Assembly: GCA_023409435.1 (NCBI GenBank)
Contig: JAEYHP010000154.1
Span: forward strand, 1 to 8,184
Source of the DNA: Bacillota bacterium
Lineage (GTDB): Bacteria > Bacillota > Clostridia > Christensenellales > CAG-138
Length of the DNA stretch: 8,184 bases
Direction: 5' to 3'
The position numbers were made by a program, and so were the translations under genes. Of the stretch, positions 1 to 5,716 are shown piece after piece. The notes beneath the pieces are model-generated. The model was not told the DNA's origin, searched no databases, and was given only the letters and a program-made list of their open reading frames with translations. Positions within the stretch are counted from its first letter, which is position 1; every line of letters begins with the position of its first letter.

Positions 1-558
1 CACCAAGCCATAGGCGCGAGCCTGCTCGGCGGTCATGAAATTGTCGCGCTCGGTATCGATCGTCACCTTTTCCAGCGGCTGGCCGGTGCGATTCGCCAGT
101 ATCTGGTTGAGCGACTTTTTGATGGCAATCATACGCTCCGCCTGGATCTGGATATCAGTGGTCTGGCCGCGTACGCCGCCGGACGGCTGATGGATCATGA
201 TCTCTGCGTTAGGCAGCGCCTTACGCTTGCCCTTTGCGCCCGCAGCCAGCAGGAAAGCGCCCATGGACGCGGCCATGCCGATGCAGATGGTGGATACGTC
301 GCACTTGATGTACTGCATCGTATCGTAAATTGCCATGCCCGCGGTAACGGAACCGCCCGGACTGTTGATGTAGAGGCTGATGTCCTTGTCAGGGTCCTCC
401 GCCTCCAGGAATAAAAACTGCGCCACGATAAGGTTCGCCTCATCGTCCGTCACCTCGCCTCCCAAGAACACGATGCGGTCTTTGAGAAGACGCGAATAAA
501 TATCGTAAGAACGCTCGCCGCGGTTGGTTTGTTCTACGACCATTGGGATTAAACTCAT
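1..558 (-). CDS. clpP: ATP-dependent Clp protease proteolytic subunit ClpP (3' end outside window)
   Basis: This is the serine peptidase subunit of the Clp protease. In the family it forms a double-heptamer barrel in the cytoplasm, fed with unfolded proteins by ClpX, ClpA or ClpC ATPases. The visible 186 residues run without a stop to the window edge; the family is usually about 193-210 residues, so only a short C-terminal tail is missing. The catalytic triad is complete: Ser98 in the MAASMGA motif, His123 in IHQP and Asp172 in the DTERDNFM stretch. The oxyanion-region SPGGSV motif is at 66-71. The start MSLIPMVVEQ is typical and follows GGAGG by about 8 bases (near 567-571). It lies 77 bases downstream of tig with no strong terminator between, so the two are probably co-transcribed. 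The next gene downstream in Firmicutes is usually clpX (known of the group, not seen here). Identity is essentially certain. Confidence 0.98.
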   Translation of the reverse strand, partial: MSLIPMVVEQTNRGERSYDIYSRLLKDRIVFLGGEVTDDEANLIVAQFLFLEAEDPDKDISLYINSPGGSVTAGMAIYDTMQYIKCDVSTICIGMAASMGAFLLAAGAKGKRKALPNAEIMIHQPSGGVRGQTTDIQIQAERMIAIKKSLNQILANRTGQPLEKVTIDTERDNFMTAEQARAYGLV

Positions 559-611
559 ACCCGTTTTCCTCCTTAATTATTATCTATTTCCGTCAAGGCG
601 AAAACGATGCC

Positions 612-627
612 GCCTGTTCCAACAGGC
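612..627. repeat. Short inverted repeat in the tig-clpP gap
   Basis: GCCTGTT and AACAGGC (7 bp arms) are separated by only 2 bases. As RNA read towards clpP this would be a small hairpin with a tight loop, followed a few bases later by TTTT. It could be a weak attenuator or processing site within the tig-clpP transcript, or a protein-binding dyad. It looks too small to be a full terminator. Confidence 0.3.
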
Positions 628-635
628 TCCCGGGC

Positions 636-1949
636 TTACGCCCCGGCTTCCTCTTTGTCTTCTGCCTTTTTTACAAGCTTGGCGTTCGCAATGAGAAGAT
701 CAACCGTCTTCTGCACTACGATGCGCTCCTTGAAATATTCGATATCCTGATCCTTGAGGGTGGCCTTAAATTCTTCGGTCTCTTTGCCCGCATGCCCGGC
801 GTAATGCTCGATCTCATGCGCAAGCTCCTCTTCGGTGGCCTCGATTTTCTCGGCCTTGCCGATCGCCTCAAGCACCAGTTGCGCGCGCACGCGCTGCTCG
901 GCCTCCGCACGGTAGCCTTCGCGTAAAGTCCTCGGGTCCGTACCCATGTACTGGCAATACTGCTCGAGCTTGAGCCCGGACATGGACAGCCGGTAGGCAA
1001 TATCCTGCAGCATGTAGTCCATCTGGCGCTCGGTCATGGCAGCGGGCACGTCAAACGTCGCGTTTTCGGCGGCGACCTTTACGGCCTCGTCCTCCATTTC
1101 CGATTTGGCGCGCTGGGCGTTGCGCTCTTCGAGCTGCTTGCGCTTGTCCGCGCGGAACTCTTCAAGCGTATCAAACTCGGAAATATCCTTTGCGAACTCG
1201 TCATCCAGCTCCGGAAGCTCCTTTTTCTGGATACCCCTGATCTTTACGGCAAATACCGCCTCTTTGCCCTTGAGCTCTTCCGCATGGTATTCCTCGGGGA
1301 AGGTAACGGTAATATCCTTTTCCTCATCCTTCGCTAAGCCTACAAGCTGCTCTTCAAAACCGGGGATGAACGTGTTAGAGCCGATTTCAAGCGTCTGGTT
1401 TTCGGCGGTGCCGCCGTCAAACTTCACGCCGTTTACGCTGCCGGAATAATCAAGCAGGACGCGGTCCCCATTTTCCACGGGGCGCTCCATTTCCACATAG
1501 CGGGCTACCTTTTCGCGTTCCTGGTCAAGAATTGCATCAAGTTCAGAGTCTTTCACAGTATACGCTCTGTCTGTTATTTCTATACCCTTGTAAGCGCCCA
1601 GTAAAACCTCGGGCCGGACAGCAACTTCGGCGGTGAACACAACGCCTTCGTCCTTGCCGATTTTCTCAATGGAGATATCCGGGCGTTCCACAGGCTCGAT
1701 GCTGTGCTCTTCAACGGCTTTATCGTAAGCGTCGGCGTATACGAGTTCAAAAGCGTCCTCATAGAACGCGCCTTCGCCGTACATGGTCTCAATCACTTTG
1801 CGCGGAGCCTTGCCCTTACGGAAACCCGGCACATTATAGCGCCCTCTGGACTTTTCATACGCCTGCTGCAACGCCTCCGCGAACGCTTCCCTGCTTACTT
1901 CCACCGTAAGCTTTACCTTTTTATTCTCAAGTATTTCAACGGTCGTCAT
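636..1949 (-). CDS. tig: Trigger factor, ribosome-associated chaperone and peptidyl-prolyl isomerase
   Basis: Trigger factor docks at the ribosome exit tunnel and shields nascent chains; its middle FKBP-like domain isomerises X-Pro bonds. The protein is 437 residues, the usual family length. The N-terminal ribosome-binding domain (about 1-115) carries the signature GFRKGKAPRKVIE at 42-54. The FKBP domain spans roughly 155-245 (GDRVLLDYSG, then FIPGFEEQLVG). The C-terminal helical chaperone arms follow and end in an acidic/basic tail, EDKEEAGA. An in-frame ATG 14 codons upstream exists. I chose MTTVEIL at 1949 because GGAGGG sits 5 bases before it (1955-1960) and because the family begins with a V-x-ENKKVKL-like strand. 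It is followed by clpP on the same strand, a common Firmicute arrangement linking folding with proteolysis. Codon use is GC-rich like clpP and ppdK. Identity is certain; the start is well supported. Confidence 0.98.
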   Translation of the reverse strand: MTTVEILENKKVKLTVEVSREAFAEALQQAYEKSRGRYNVPGFRKGKAPRKVIETMYGEGAFYEDAFELVYADAYDKAVEEHSIEPVERPDISIEKIGKDEGVVFTAEVAVRPEVLLGAYKGIEITDRAYTVKDSELDAILDQEREKVARYVEMERPVENGDRVLLDYSGSVNGVKFDGGTAENQTLEIGSNTFIPGFEEQLVGLAKDEEKDITVTFPEEYHAEELKGKEAVFAVKIRGIQKKELPELDDEFAKDISEFDTLEEFRADKRKQLEERNAQRAKSEMEDEAVKVAAENATFDVPAAMTERQMDYMLQDIAYRLSMSGLKLEQYCQYMGTDPRTLREGYRAEAEQRVRAQLVLEAIGKAEKIEATEEELAHEIEHYAGHAGKETEEFKATLKDQDIEYFKERIVVQKTVDLLIANAKLVKKAEDKEEAGA

Positions 1950-2011
1950 CCTAGCCCTCCATGTTACTCTTATCGTGCTTAAAATCCGCACACTTAGCCA
2001 TTATCCGAATA

Positions 2012-2040
2012 ATCTTAGCACAAACGCGCATTGAATGCAA
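2012..2040 (-). promoter_or_regulatory. Sigma-A-type promoter of tig (extended -10)
   Basis: Read on the minus strand: -35 TTGCAT (2035-2040), a 17-base spacer, and -10 TAAGAT (2012-2017) preceded by TGC, an extended -10. The predicted transcript start is near 2005, giving a leader of about 56 bases before the tig ATG. No CtsR-type heptad repeat was seen overlapping it. It probably drives tig and clpP together. Confidence 0.75.
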
Positions 2041-2045
2041 CTAAA

Positions 2046-2079
2046 GCGAAAATTGTTCGAAACAAAGCCATAATTTCGC
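2046..2079. repeat. Nested inverted repeats just upstream of the tig promoter
   Basis: The outer arms are GCGAAAATT (2046-2054) and AATTTCGC (2072-2079), pairing with one bulge. An inner dyad, TTGTT/AACAA, with a 3-base loop lies at 2053-2065. The block sits directly upstream of the tig -35, at about -40 to -75. It may be an upstream regulator site, or part of a 3' structure of the operon that reads towards tig. Function is unknown. Confidence 0.35.
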
Positions 2080-2080
2080 C

Positions 2081-2103
2081 GCTTCCCTTTTGATACGGGA
2101 AGC
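2081..2103. terminator. Hairpin GCTTCCC...GGGAAGC, possible weak terminator
   Basis: Perfect 7-bp arms at 2081-2087 and 2097-2103 enclose a 9-base loop. It lies after the last minus-strand frame (stop at 2104) and before the tig promoter. There is no clean T-run on either side, so termination is uncertain. It may act with the hairpin at 2177-2207 to insulate tig. Confidence 0.35.
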
Positions 2104-2316
2104 TCATGCTCTTTCATATGCACCCATATCCGCATCCGTGCTCTCAAAACACTCAAAAGAGGAGCCCGAAAAACGCGGGAAGAATCCCCGTAAAGAGAAT
2201 TCTTCCCTGAATAGAGCGCTTATTGCAAAAGAGTCATTACTCGCCCTTTTTCTCTGATCCTGGCCTGAGATAGAAAGATCAATCGCCGTTTTCACACACT
2301 TTTGGGGAATTGTCAT
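2104..2316 (-). CDS. Doubtful 70-codon frame, unrecognised
   Basis: I do not recognise this frame. It starts with an ATGA overlap on the stop of the membrane-protein gene, an arrangement seen in coupled operons, with only a weak AGGA in front. The predicted product is soluble, rich in Ser, Phe, Arg and Glu, with no membrane segment, signal peptide or known motif; it ends ADMGAYERA. Against it being a gene, a 9-bp hairpin with a following T-run lies inside it (2177-2207) and the composition is not clearly coding. It may be a spurious frame across a structured intergenic region, a fragment of a decayed gene, or a repeat element. Confidence 0.22.
   Translation of the reverse strand: MTIPQKCVKTAIDLSISGQDQRKRASNDSFAISALFREEFSLRGFFPRFSGSSFECFESTDADMGAYERA
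2169..2207 (-). terminator. Likely rho-independent terminator of the DUF2089-like operon
   Basis: The perfect 9-bp arms GGGAAGAAT (2177-2185) and ATTCTTCCC (2199-2207) enclose a 13-base loop. On the minus strand the stem is followed after GCG by TTTTT (complement of 2169-2173). It lies about 105 bases after the membrane-protein stop. If it works, the 70-codon frame around it is not a full gene. The stem is only moderately GC-rich, so it may terminate partially. Confidence 0.45.
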
Positions 2317-2630
2317 TCCAAATCCTGAATGCTCATCTTGTCAATCTGCGACTTTCTTTTCAGCTTTTCCCGGCAGGCAAAGTATATCGCAAGCAGGATG
2401 GCGGTGGGGATGTTCGCTAGCAGAAGTGTTGATGCTATGGTGATCGTATTCTGCCAGGCACTGCCCGTATCTCTGATATTTATTACAAAAATCAAGGAGA
2501 AGGCAAGGGTTATGATCGGCAAGATCAGCCCGAACCATTTGTTTGTCTTCTTAGATAAAAAGATTTGAAGCCATATTGCCCCGCCCATCATTGCAAGATA
2601 AAATACTAAAACGAGCAGTACGTTAATCAT
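2313..2630 (-). CDS. Small three-helix membrane protein, function unknown
   Basis: This 105-residue protein has three hydrophobic segments at about 3-25, 33-52 and 64-86, with no signal-peptidase site and no catalytic motif. Positive residues cluster in the first loop (KKTNK, 27-31) and at the C-terminus (REKLKRK, 87-93). By the positive-inside rule the N-terminus would be outside and the tail cytoplasmic. The start codon shares one base with the stop of the regulator gene upstream (TAATG), and AGGAGG lies 6-7 bases before it, so the two are translationally coupled. It may therefore be the target or partner of that regulator, for example a membrane sensor or anchor (inference). I cannot name a family. 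The gene itself is well supported by coupling, ribosome binding site and composition. Confidence 0.75.
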   Translation of the reverse strand: MINVLLVLVFYLAMMGGAIWLQIFLSKKTNKWFGLILPIITLAFSLIFVINIRDTGSAWQNTITIASTLLLANIPTAILLAIYFACREKLKRKSQIDKMSIQDLE

Positions 2631-2932
2631 TATTGATCCTCCTTCTTCAGCTTTTTATATTCGGAAATCAGAATTTTTGCAGTATCAAAATCAACCTTTT
2701 CGTTGACCGCAAGGCGCTTAATGAATGCGATGTAAGGTTCGTTTGCCGTATCCTCGCCTATTCGGATTTTTTGTATCAGCTTGTCAAGCCTTAATCTCAC
2801 GGTCGGATATGTTACGCCATACTGATTGGCAATCTCCTTTAATGAGCCTGACGCCATAATGAATTTCTTAATGAATGAAATATCTTCATCATCAAGATTT
2901 GTCATCCATTCAGGGACGACTTCGATCGGCAT
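2630..2932 (-). CDS. DUF2089-like helix-turn-helix regulator
   Basis: This 100-residue putative DNA-binding protein has its core at 14-55: a short helix (DDEDISFIKKFIMASGS), then a helix-turn-helix with SLKEIANQYGV and recognition helix TYPTVRLRLDKLI (30-53). That pattern, with GslKeia..ygVtYPTVR.RLd.lI, matches what I know of the DUF2089 family. Those proteins usually have an N-terminal zinc ribbon, which is absent here. The C-terminal part (67-97) is a small helical domain of unknown role. I chose the ATG at 2932 rather than one 18 codons upstream: GGGGGGTGAT directly precedes it, and the upstream ATG would lie at or before the predicted transcript start. It is the first gene of a coupled pair with the membrane protein. 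Inverted repeats over its promoter suggest it represses itself (inference). Confidence 0.82.
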   Translation of the reverse strand: MPIEVVPEWMTNLDDEDISFIKKFIMASGSLKEIANQYGVTYPTVRLRLDKLIQKIRIGEDTANEPYIAFIKRLAVNEKVDFDTAKILISEYKKLKKEDQ

Positions 2933-2943
2933 GATCACCCCCC

Positions 2944-2982
2944 CTTTAATAATATTAAATATATCGCTCAATATTATTAAAG
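2944..2982. promoter_or_regulatory. Perfect 13-bp inverted repeat over promoter, likely operator
   Basis: The arms CTTTAATAATATT (2944-2956) and its exact complement (2970-2982) are separated by 13 bases. One arm fills the -35/-10 spacer and touches the -35; the other covers the predicted transcript start. Because the transcript would begin inside the downstream arm (near 2951), the repeat cannot form a full mRNA hairpin. That favours a DNA operator. The best candidate binder is the helix-turn-helix protein encoded immediately downstream. Confidence 0.65.
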
Positions 2983-2986
2983 TCAA
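2958..2986 (-). promoter_or_regulatory. Strong sigma-A-type promoter of the DUF2089-like operon
   Basis: Minus strand: -35 TTGACT (2981-2986), a 17-base AT-rich spacer, and -10 TATATT (2958-2963). The predicted start is near 2951, giving a leader of roughly 20 bases that contains the GGGGGGTGA ribosome binding site. Confidence 0.75.
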
Positions 2987-2999
2987 TAGTTAATGAAAT

Positions 3000-3022
3000 C
3001 TTTAATATTGTAATATTAAAAG
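3000..3022. promoter_or_regulatory. Second upstream dyad, possible auxiliary operator
   Basis: TTTAATATT (3001-3009) and AATATTAAA (3012-3020) form a perfect 9-bp inverted repeat around GT. Flanking CTTT.../...AAAAG resembles the arms of the promoter dyad. Its centre is about 47 bp from the centre of the first dyad, near -60 of the predicted transcript start. It could give cooperative binding or looping. Some of the match may reflect the very AT-rich sequence. Confidence 0.5.
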
Positions 3023-3053
3023 GTTCCAAGCAAAGAACAGCCGGAATAATAGA

Positions 3054-3087
3054 AGCAGGGTATCGCAATAAAACGCAATACCCTGCT
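3054..3087 (-). terminator. Terminator hairpin after the UvrA-like gene
   Basis: The 10-bp perfect arms AGCAGGGTAT (3054-3063) and ATACCCTGCT (3078-3087) enclose a 14-base loop. The stem begins 14 bases after the UvrA-like stop codon. On the minus strand it is preceded by AGAAAAG and followed by TCTATTATT. This should stop transcription before the DUF2089-like promoter. On plus the stem is followed by CTTTTCT, so it may work in both directions. Confidence 0.75.
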
Positions 3088-3101
3088 CTTTTCTGGATCC
3101 G

Positions 3102-5546
3102 TTACAGATATTTCGCCGTTACACCCTTACTTGTTTTTATCATTTCCTCCGGCGTTCCTTCAAAGATAACCTCGCCCCCTTTATCGCCGCCTTCCGGGCC
3201 AAGGTCAATGATCCAGTCGCTGTTTCGGATAAGCTGCTGATTGTGTTCCACTACCACAACGGAGCTGCCCGAATCCACCATCCGGTTGAGCAATACAATA
3301 AAATGCTCAATGTCTTTTGGGTGCAGGCCTGTGGTCGGTTCATCCATCAGGTAGAGATTTCTTTTGCCTGTGCTGCCTATCAATTCCTTTGCGAGCTTTA
3401 GCCGCTGCCCTTCGCCGGCCGATAACGTTGTCAGGGTCTGGCCAAGCTCTAAATACCCGAGCCCAACATCCTGCAAAAGCTTCAATATCCTTAAAATCCT
3501 GTGCTGGTCCGCAAAAAAATCGACCGCTTCATCTACCGGAAGGCTGAGGACGTCCTTTATGGAAAGGCCTTCGTATTTTATAGACAGTACGCCATCATTG
3601 AATTGGTTCCCGTTGCAAACAGGACACACGACCTCCGTGTTGGCAAAGAACAGCATGTTGCTTTCAATATATCCGAGGCCTTCGCAATTCTCACATCTGC
3701 CGCCGGGGGTGTTGAATGAAAAGTGCTTTGCCGTAAGCCCCGCATTTTTTGCCCCATCCGTTTTCGCATAGACCGTTCTGATATCCGAATAAGCCTCCGA
3801 ATAGGTTGCAACATTGGATCGCTTCATTTTTGTGATTGCCGATTGCTCTATTTCAACCACCTTATCAAATAGTTCAAGCCCGGTCACACGGTTGTTTTGC
3901 AAATAATGCTCGTTTTTCGCAAGCACTTCAAATATCAAGGTTGATTTTCCCGAACCCGAGGGTCCTGTAACGGCAGTTAAGCAACCGGCAGGAATATCAA
4001 CGCTTATTTTTTTCAGATTAAACTTGTCTGCATCTTTGATGCGGACTGCACCCGCAGCAGATCTGAAATCGGTTTTTCCGGGGTAGGGGCTTCGAAGATA
4101 GTTTCCGGTAACAGAGGCCTCCTGATGCTTGATTTCTTGAAGGGTCCCGGTTGCAACAACTTCACCGCCGTATTTTCCGGAGCCGGGACCGATGTCCACG
4201 ATATAGTCCGCCCCGGCCATAACATCCACGTCATGTTCGATCACCAGCACGGAGTTCCCGAGGTCACGCAGTTTTCGAAGTATGGCTACAAGCCCTGCGG
4301 TATCTTTGGGGTGAAGCCCGGCCGTCGGCTCGTCCAGAATATAAATGACGCCGGACAAATCCGAGTCGAGAACTGCCGCAAGCCTTATCCTTTGCAATTC
4401 ACCCCCTGATAAAGTGACAATCTGCCGGTCAAGGGTGAGGTAGCCAAGCCCCACATTGATCACGCGCGTAAGCTTTGTGCTCATGTCAAGCAGATATGCT
4501 TTTACCAGCTCCAAATGCTGTTTGGGCAGGGAAGCCTCCAATTCATTTACCCACTGGCAGAGCTTCTCCAATGAAAATTGTGATAACTTCGGCAGGCGCG
4601 TCCCATTCACTCTAATGCCTCGGCTTAATTCAGAAAGCCTTTCCCCCTTGCAGCCCGGGCATTCCACGATGTCAAAGTATTCTTCCATCTGCCCTGCGTT
4701 TCCGTCTTTTTCGGACAGCCGCCGCCATAAGATCGGAAGCACGCCTTCAAACTTTCCTGATGCAGCGGTCTTGGGCGGTTTCTGATCAGGAAAATTCTTT
4801 TTCACAAAATCACTTTCAATGCCGTCATATAGAATTGATTTCTGCACATCGCTAAACTGCTGTACGGGAATATTCGCCGGAACGGAAACGCCATAATGCC
4901 CGAATGCGGCATACAGGATCGAAATCTGATAGTTTCGGTATGGGTTTTCCCAATAGCTTACCGCGCCATCTTCCAGGGACAGGCTTTCATCAACGACCCT
5001 TTCTTTTCTGATTGAATGGACTTTCCCCAGGCCCTCGCAAGCGGAACACGCTCCCTCCCTTGTATTAAAGGAAAAGTGCGTGCGTGTGGCCTTATCCATC
5101 CTCTTGCCGCATTTACTGCAATACATATAGACATAAAAATCATTGCCGATCTTTTCTGTCTCCTCTTTACAATCCCCGGCTGAAATCGTTTCTCCGCAAT
5201 ACGGGCAACCCCGCAATCCCAGCTTTTCATATACCATTCTCAGGTCCGTATAGATATCCGTCATTGTTCCTACGGTTGATCGGGGGTTGCTGCTTGCATT
5301 TTTTTGAGAAATTGCAATCGCCGGGGAAGCTCCCAATATGCGTTCTACTTTTGGCTTATGAATTCCCTGAAAAGAGATGGCCTCCAGGTATTTCCTCTGG
5401 CACTCATTGAACAGGACGTCAATGAGCAAAGTCGATTTCCCGGAGCCGGACAGCCCCGTAAATACAACAAGTTTGTTTTTTGGTATTTCCAGCGAAATAT
5501 TTTTCAAATTGCCTTCGCTTGCTCCGATAATGTTTATGGTTTGCAT
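3102..5546 (-). CDS. Short UvrA-family ABC ATPase lacking the UvrB-binding domain
   Basis: This is an 814-residue UvrA paralogue; canonical UvrA is about 940. NBD-I has Walker A GLSGSGKS (31-38), the NPRSTVGT segment (87-94), signature LSGGELQR (379-386), Walker B VIYILDEPT and H-loop His438. NBD-II has GPSGSGKS (528-535), an altered signature LSAGEGQR (708-715), LYLMDEPT and His768. Zinc-module cysteines are C143/C146/C167/C170 and C618/C621/C641/C644; another CxxC is at 296-299. Only about 25 residues lie between CPYC (114-117) and CSKC (143-146), where canonical UvrA has a UvrB-binding domain of roughly 120 residues. It therefore probably does not recruit UvrB. Such short forms (UvrA2, DrrC of the daunorubicin cluster) are linked to tolerance of DNA-binding drugs; that role here is inferred. 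The start follows GGAGG by 6-7 bases. It is divergent from a MerR-like gene and AT-richer than the core genes. Confidence 0.93.
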   Translation of the reverse strand: MQTINIIGASEGNLKNISLEIPKNKLVVFTGLSGSGKSTLLIDVLFNECQRKYLEAISFQGIHKPKVERILGASPAIAISQKNASSNPRSTVGTMTDIYTDLRMVYEKLGLRGCPYCGETISAGDCKEETEKIGNDFYVYMYCSKCGKRMDKATRTHFSFNTREGACSACEGLGKVHSIRKERVVDESLSLEDGAVSYWENPYRNYQISILYAAFGHYGVSVPANIPVQQFSDVQKSILYDGIESDFVKKNFPDQKPPKTAASGKFEGVLPILWRRLSEKDGNAGQMEEYFDIVECPGCKGERLSELSRGIRVNGTRLPKLSQFSLEKLCQWVNELEASLPKQHLELVKAYLLDMSTKLTRVINVGLGYLTLDRQIVTLSGGELQRIRLAAVLDSDLSGVIYILDEPTAGLHPKDTAGLVAILRKLRDLGNSVLVIEHDVDVMAGADYIVDIGPGSGKYGGEVVATGTLQEIKHQEASVTGNYLRSPYPGKTDFRSAAGAVRIKDADKFNLKKISVDIPAGCLTAVTGPSGSGKSTLIFEVLAKNEHYLQNNRVTGLELFDKVVEIEQSAITKMKRSNVATYSEAYSDIRTVYAKTDGAKNAGLTAKHFSFNTPGGRCENCEGLGYIESNMLFFANTEVVCPVCNGNQFNDGVLSIKYEGLSIKDVLSLPVDEAVDFFADQHRILRILKLLQDVGLGYLELGQTLTTLSAGEGQRLKLAKELIGSTGKRNLYLMDEPTTGLHPKDIEHFIVLLNRMVDSGSSVVVVEHNQQLIRNSDWIIDLGPEGGDKGGEVIFEGTPEEMIKTSKGVTAKYL

Positions 5547-5596
5547 GCCATACCTCCGCTCAATATTGCCCTTTTCCCTTACTTTGTTTCCTCTTA

Positions 5597-5625
5597 ACTA
5601 TAGTATACAACATTGATGCAATAGT
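5597..5625. promoter_or_regulatory. Imperfect 29-bp dyad upstream of the UvrA-like gene, likely MerR-type operator
   Basis: The half-sites follow ACTATnGnAT: ACTATAGTAT from 5597 on plus, and ACTATTGCAT from 5625 on minus. Nine of 14 positions are symmetric. On the minus strand the left half contains -10-like TATACT (complement of 5602-5607) and TATAGT (complement of 5597-5602). I found no good TTGACA-like -35 at 17 bases from either. MerR-type activators act on promoters with a long or poor spacer and a dyad between the hexamers, so activation by the neighbouring regulator is plausible. The exact promoter and the direction of control are inference. Confidence 0.45.
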
Positions 5626-5656
5626 CGGAGATTTCAACCAGATTACAAGCGTTTTG

Positions 5657-5685
5657 TTGCCAGAACCTTAGATCAGCATTATAAT
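5657..5685 (+). promoter_or_regulatory. Consensus sigma-A-type promoter of the double-MerR gene
   Basis: -35 TTGCCA (5657-5662), a 17-base spacer, and a perfect -10 TATAAT (5680-5685). The -10 lies in a 10-bp palindrome, CATTATAATG (5677-5686). The predicted transcript start is near 5692. This excludes the ATG at 5684 as a start for the main transcript and supports the ATG at 5717. Confidence 0.78.
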
Positions 5686-5716
5686 GTATAGAACGATAGC
5701 GGGAGAGATAAAGCGC

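Noticed and set aside
195..443. 82-codon minus frame inside clpP
   Set aside because: It lies out of frame with the conserved ClpP reading frame, which contains the complete catalytic triad; it is an Arg/Ser-rich shadow.
1036..1449. 137-codon frame on plus, antisense to tig
   Set aside because: Ser/Phe-rich low-complexity product, antisense to the conserved FKBP and C-terminal regions of trigger factor; no ribosome binding site or promoter stands out.
1950..1991. Longer N-terminus for trigger factor (ATG at 1991)
   Set aside because: The added 14 residues are not family-like, and the ATG at 1949 has a GGAGGG ribosome binding site at the right distance.
2944..2982. Terminator or riboswitch explanation for the 13-bp inverted repeat
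   Set aside because: The repeat overlaps the -35, spacer and start of a strong promoter. The transcript would contain only part of one arm, and the arms are almost entirely A/T, so a stable RNA hairpin is unlikely.
3102..5546. Canonical excision-repair uvrA
   Set aside because: The protein is over 100 residues short, with the UvrB-binding region missing. There is no uvrB or uvrC nearby, and it has a dedicated divergent regulator.
5684..5716. Longer N-terminus for the double-MerR protein (ATG at 5684)
   Set aside because: This ATG lies inside the TATAAT -10 box, upstream of the predicted transcript start. The MerR domain begins naturally at the ATG at 5717.
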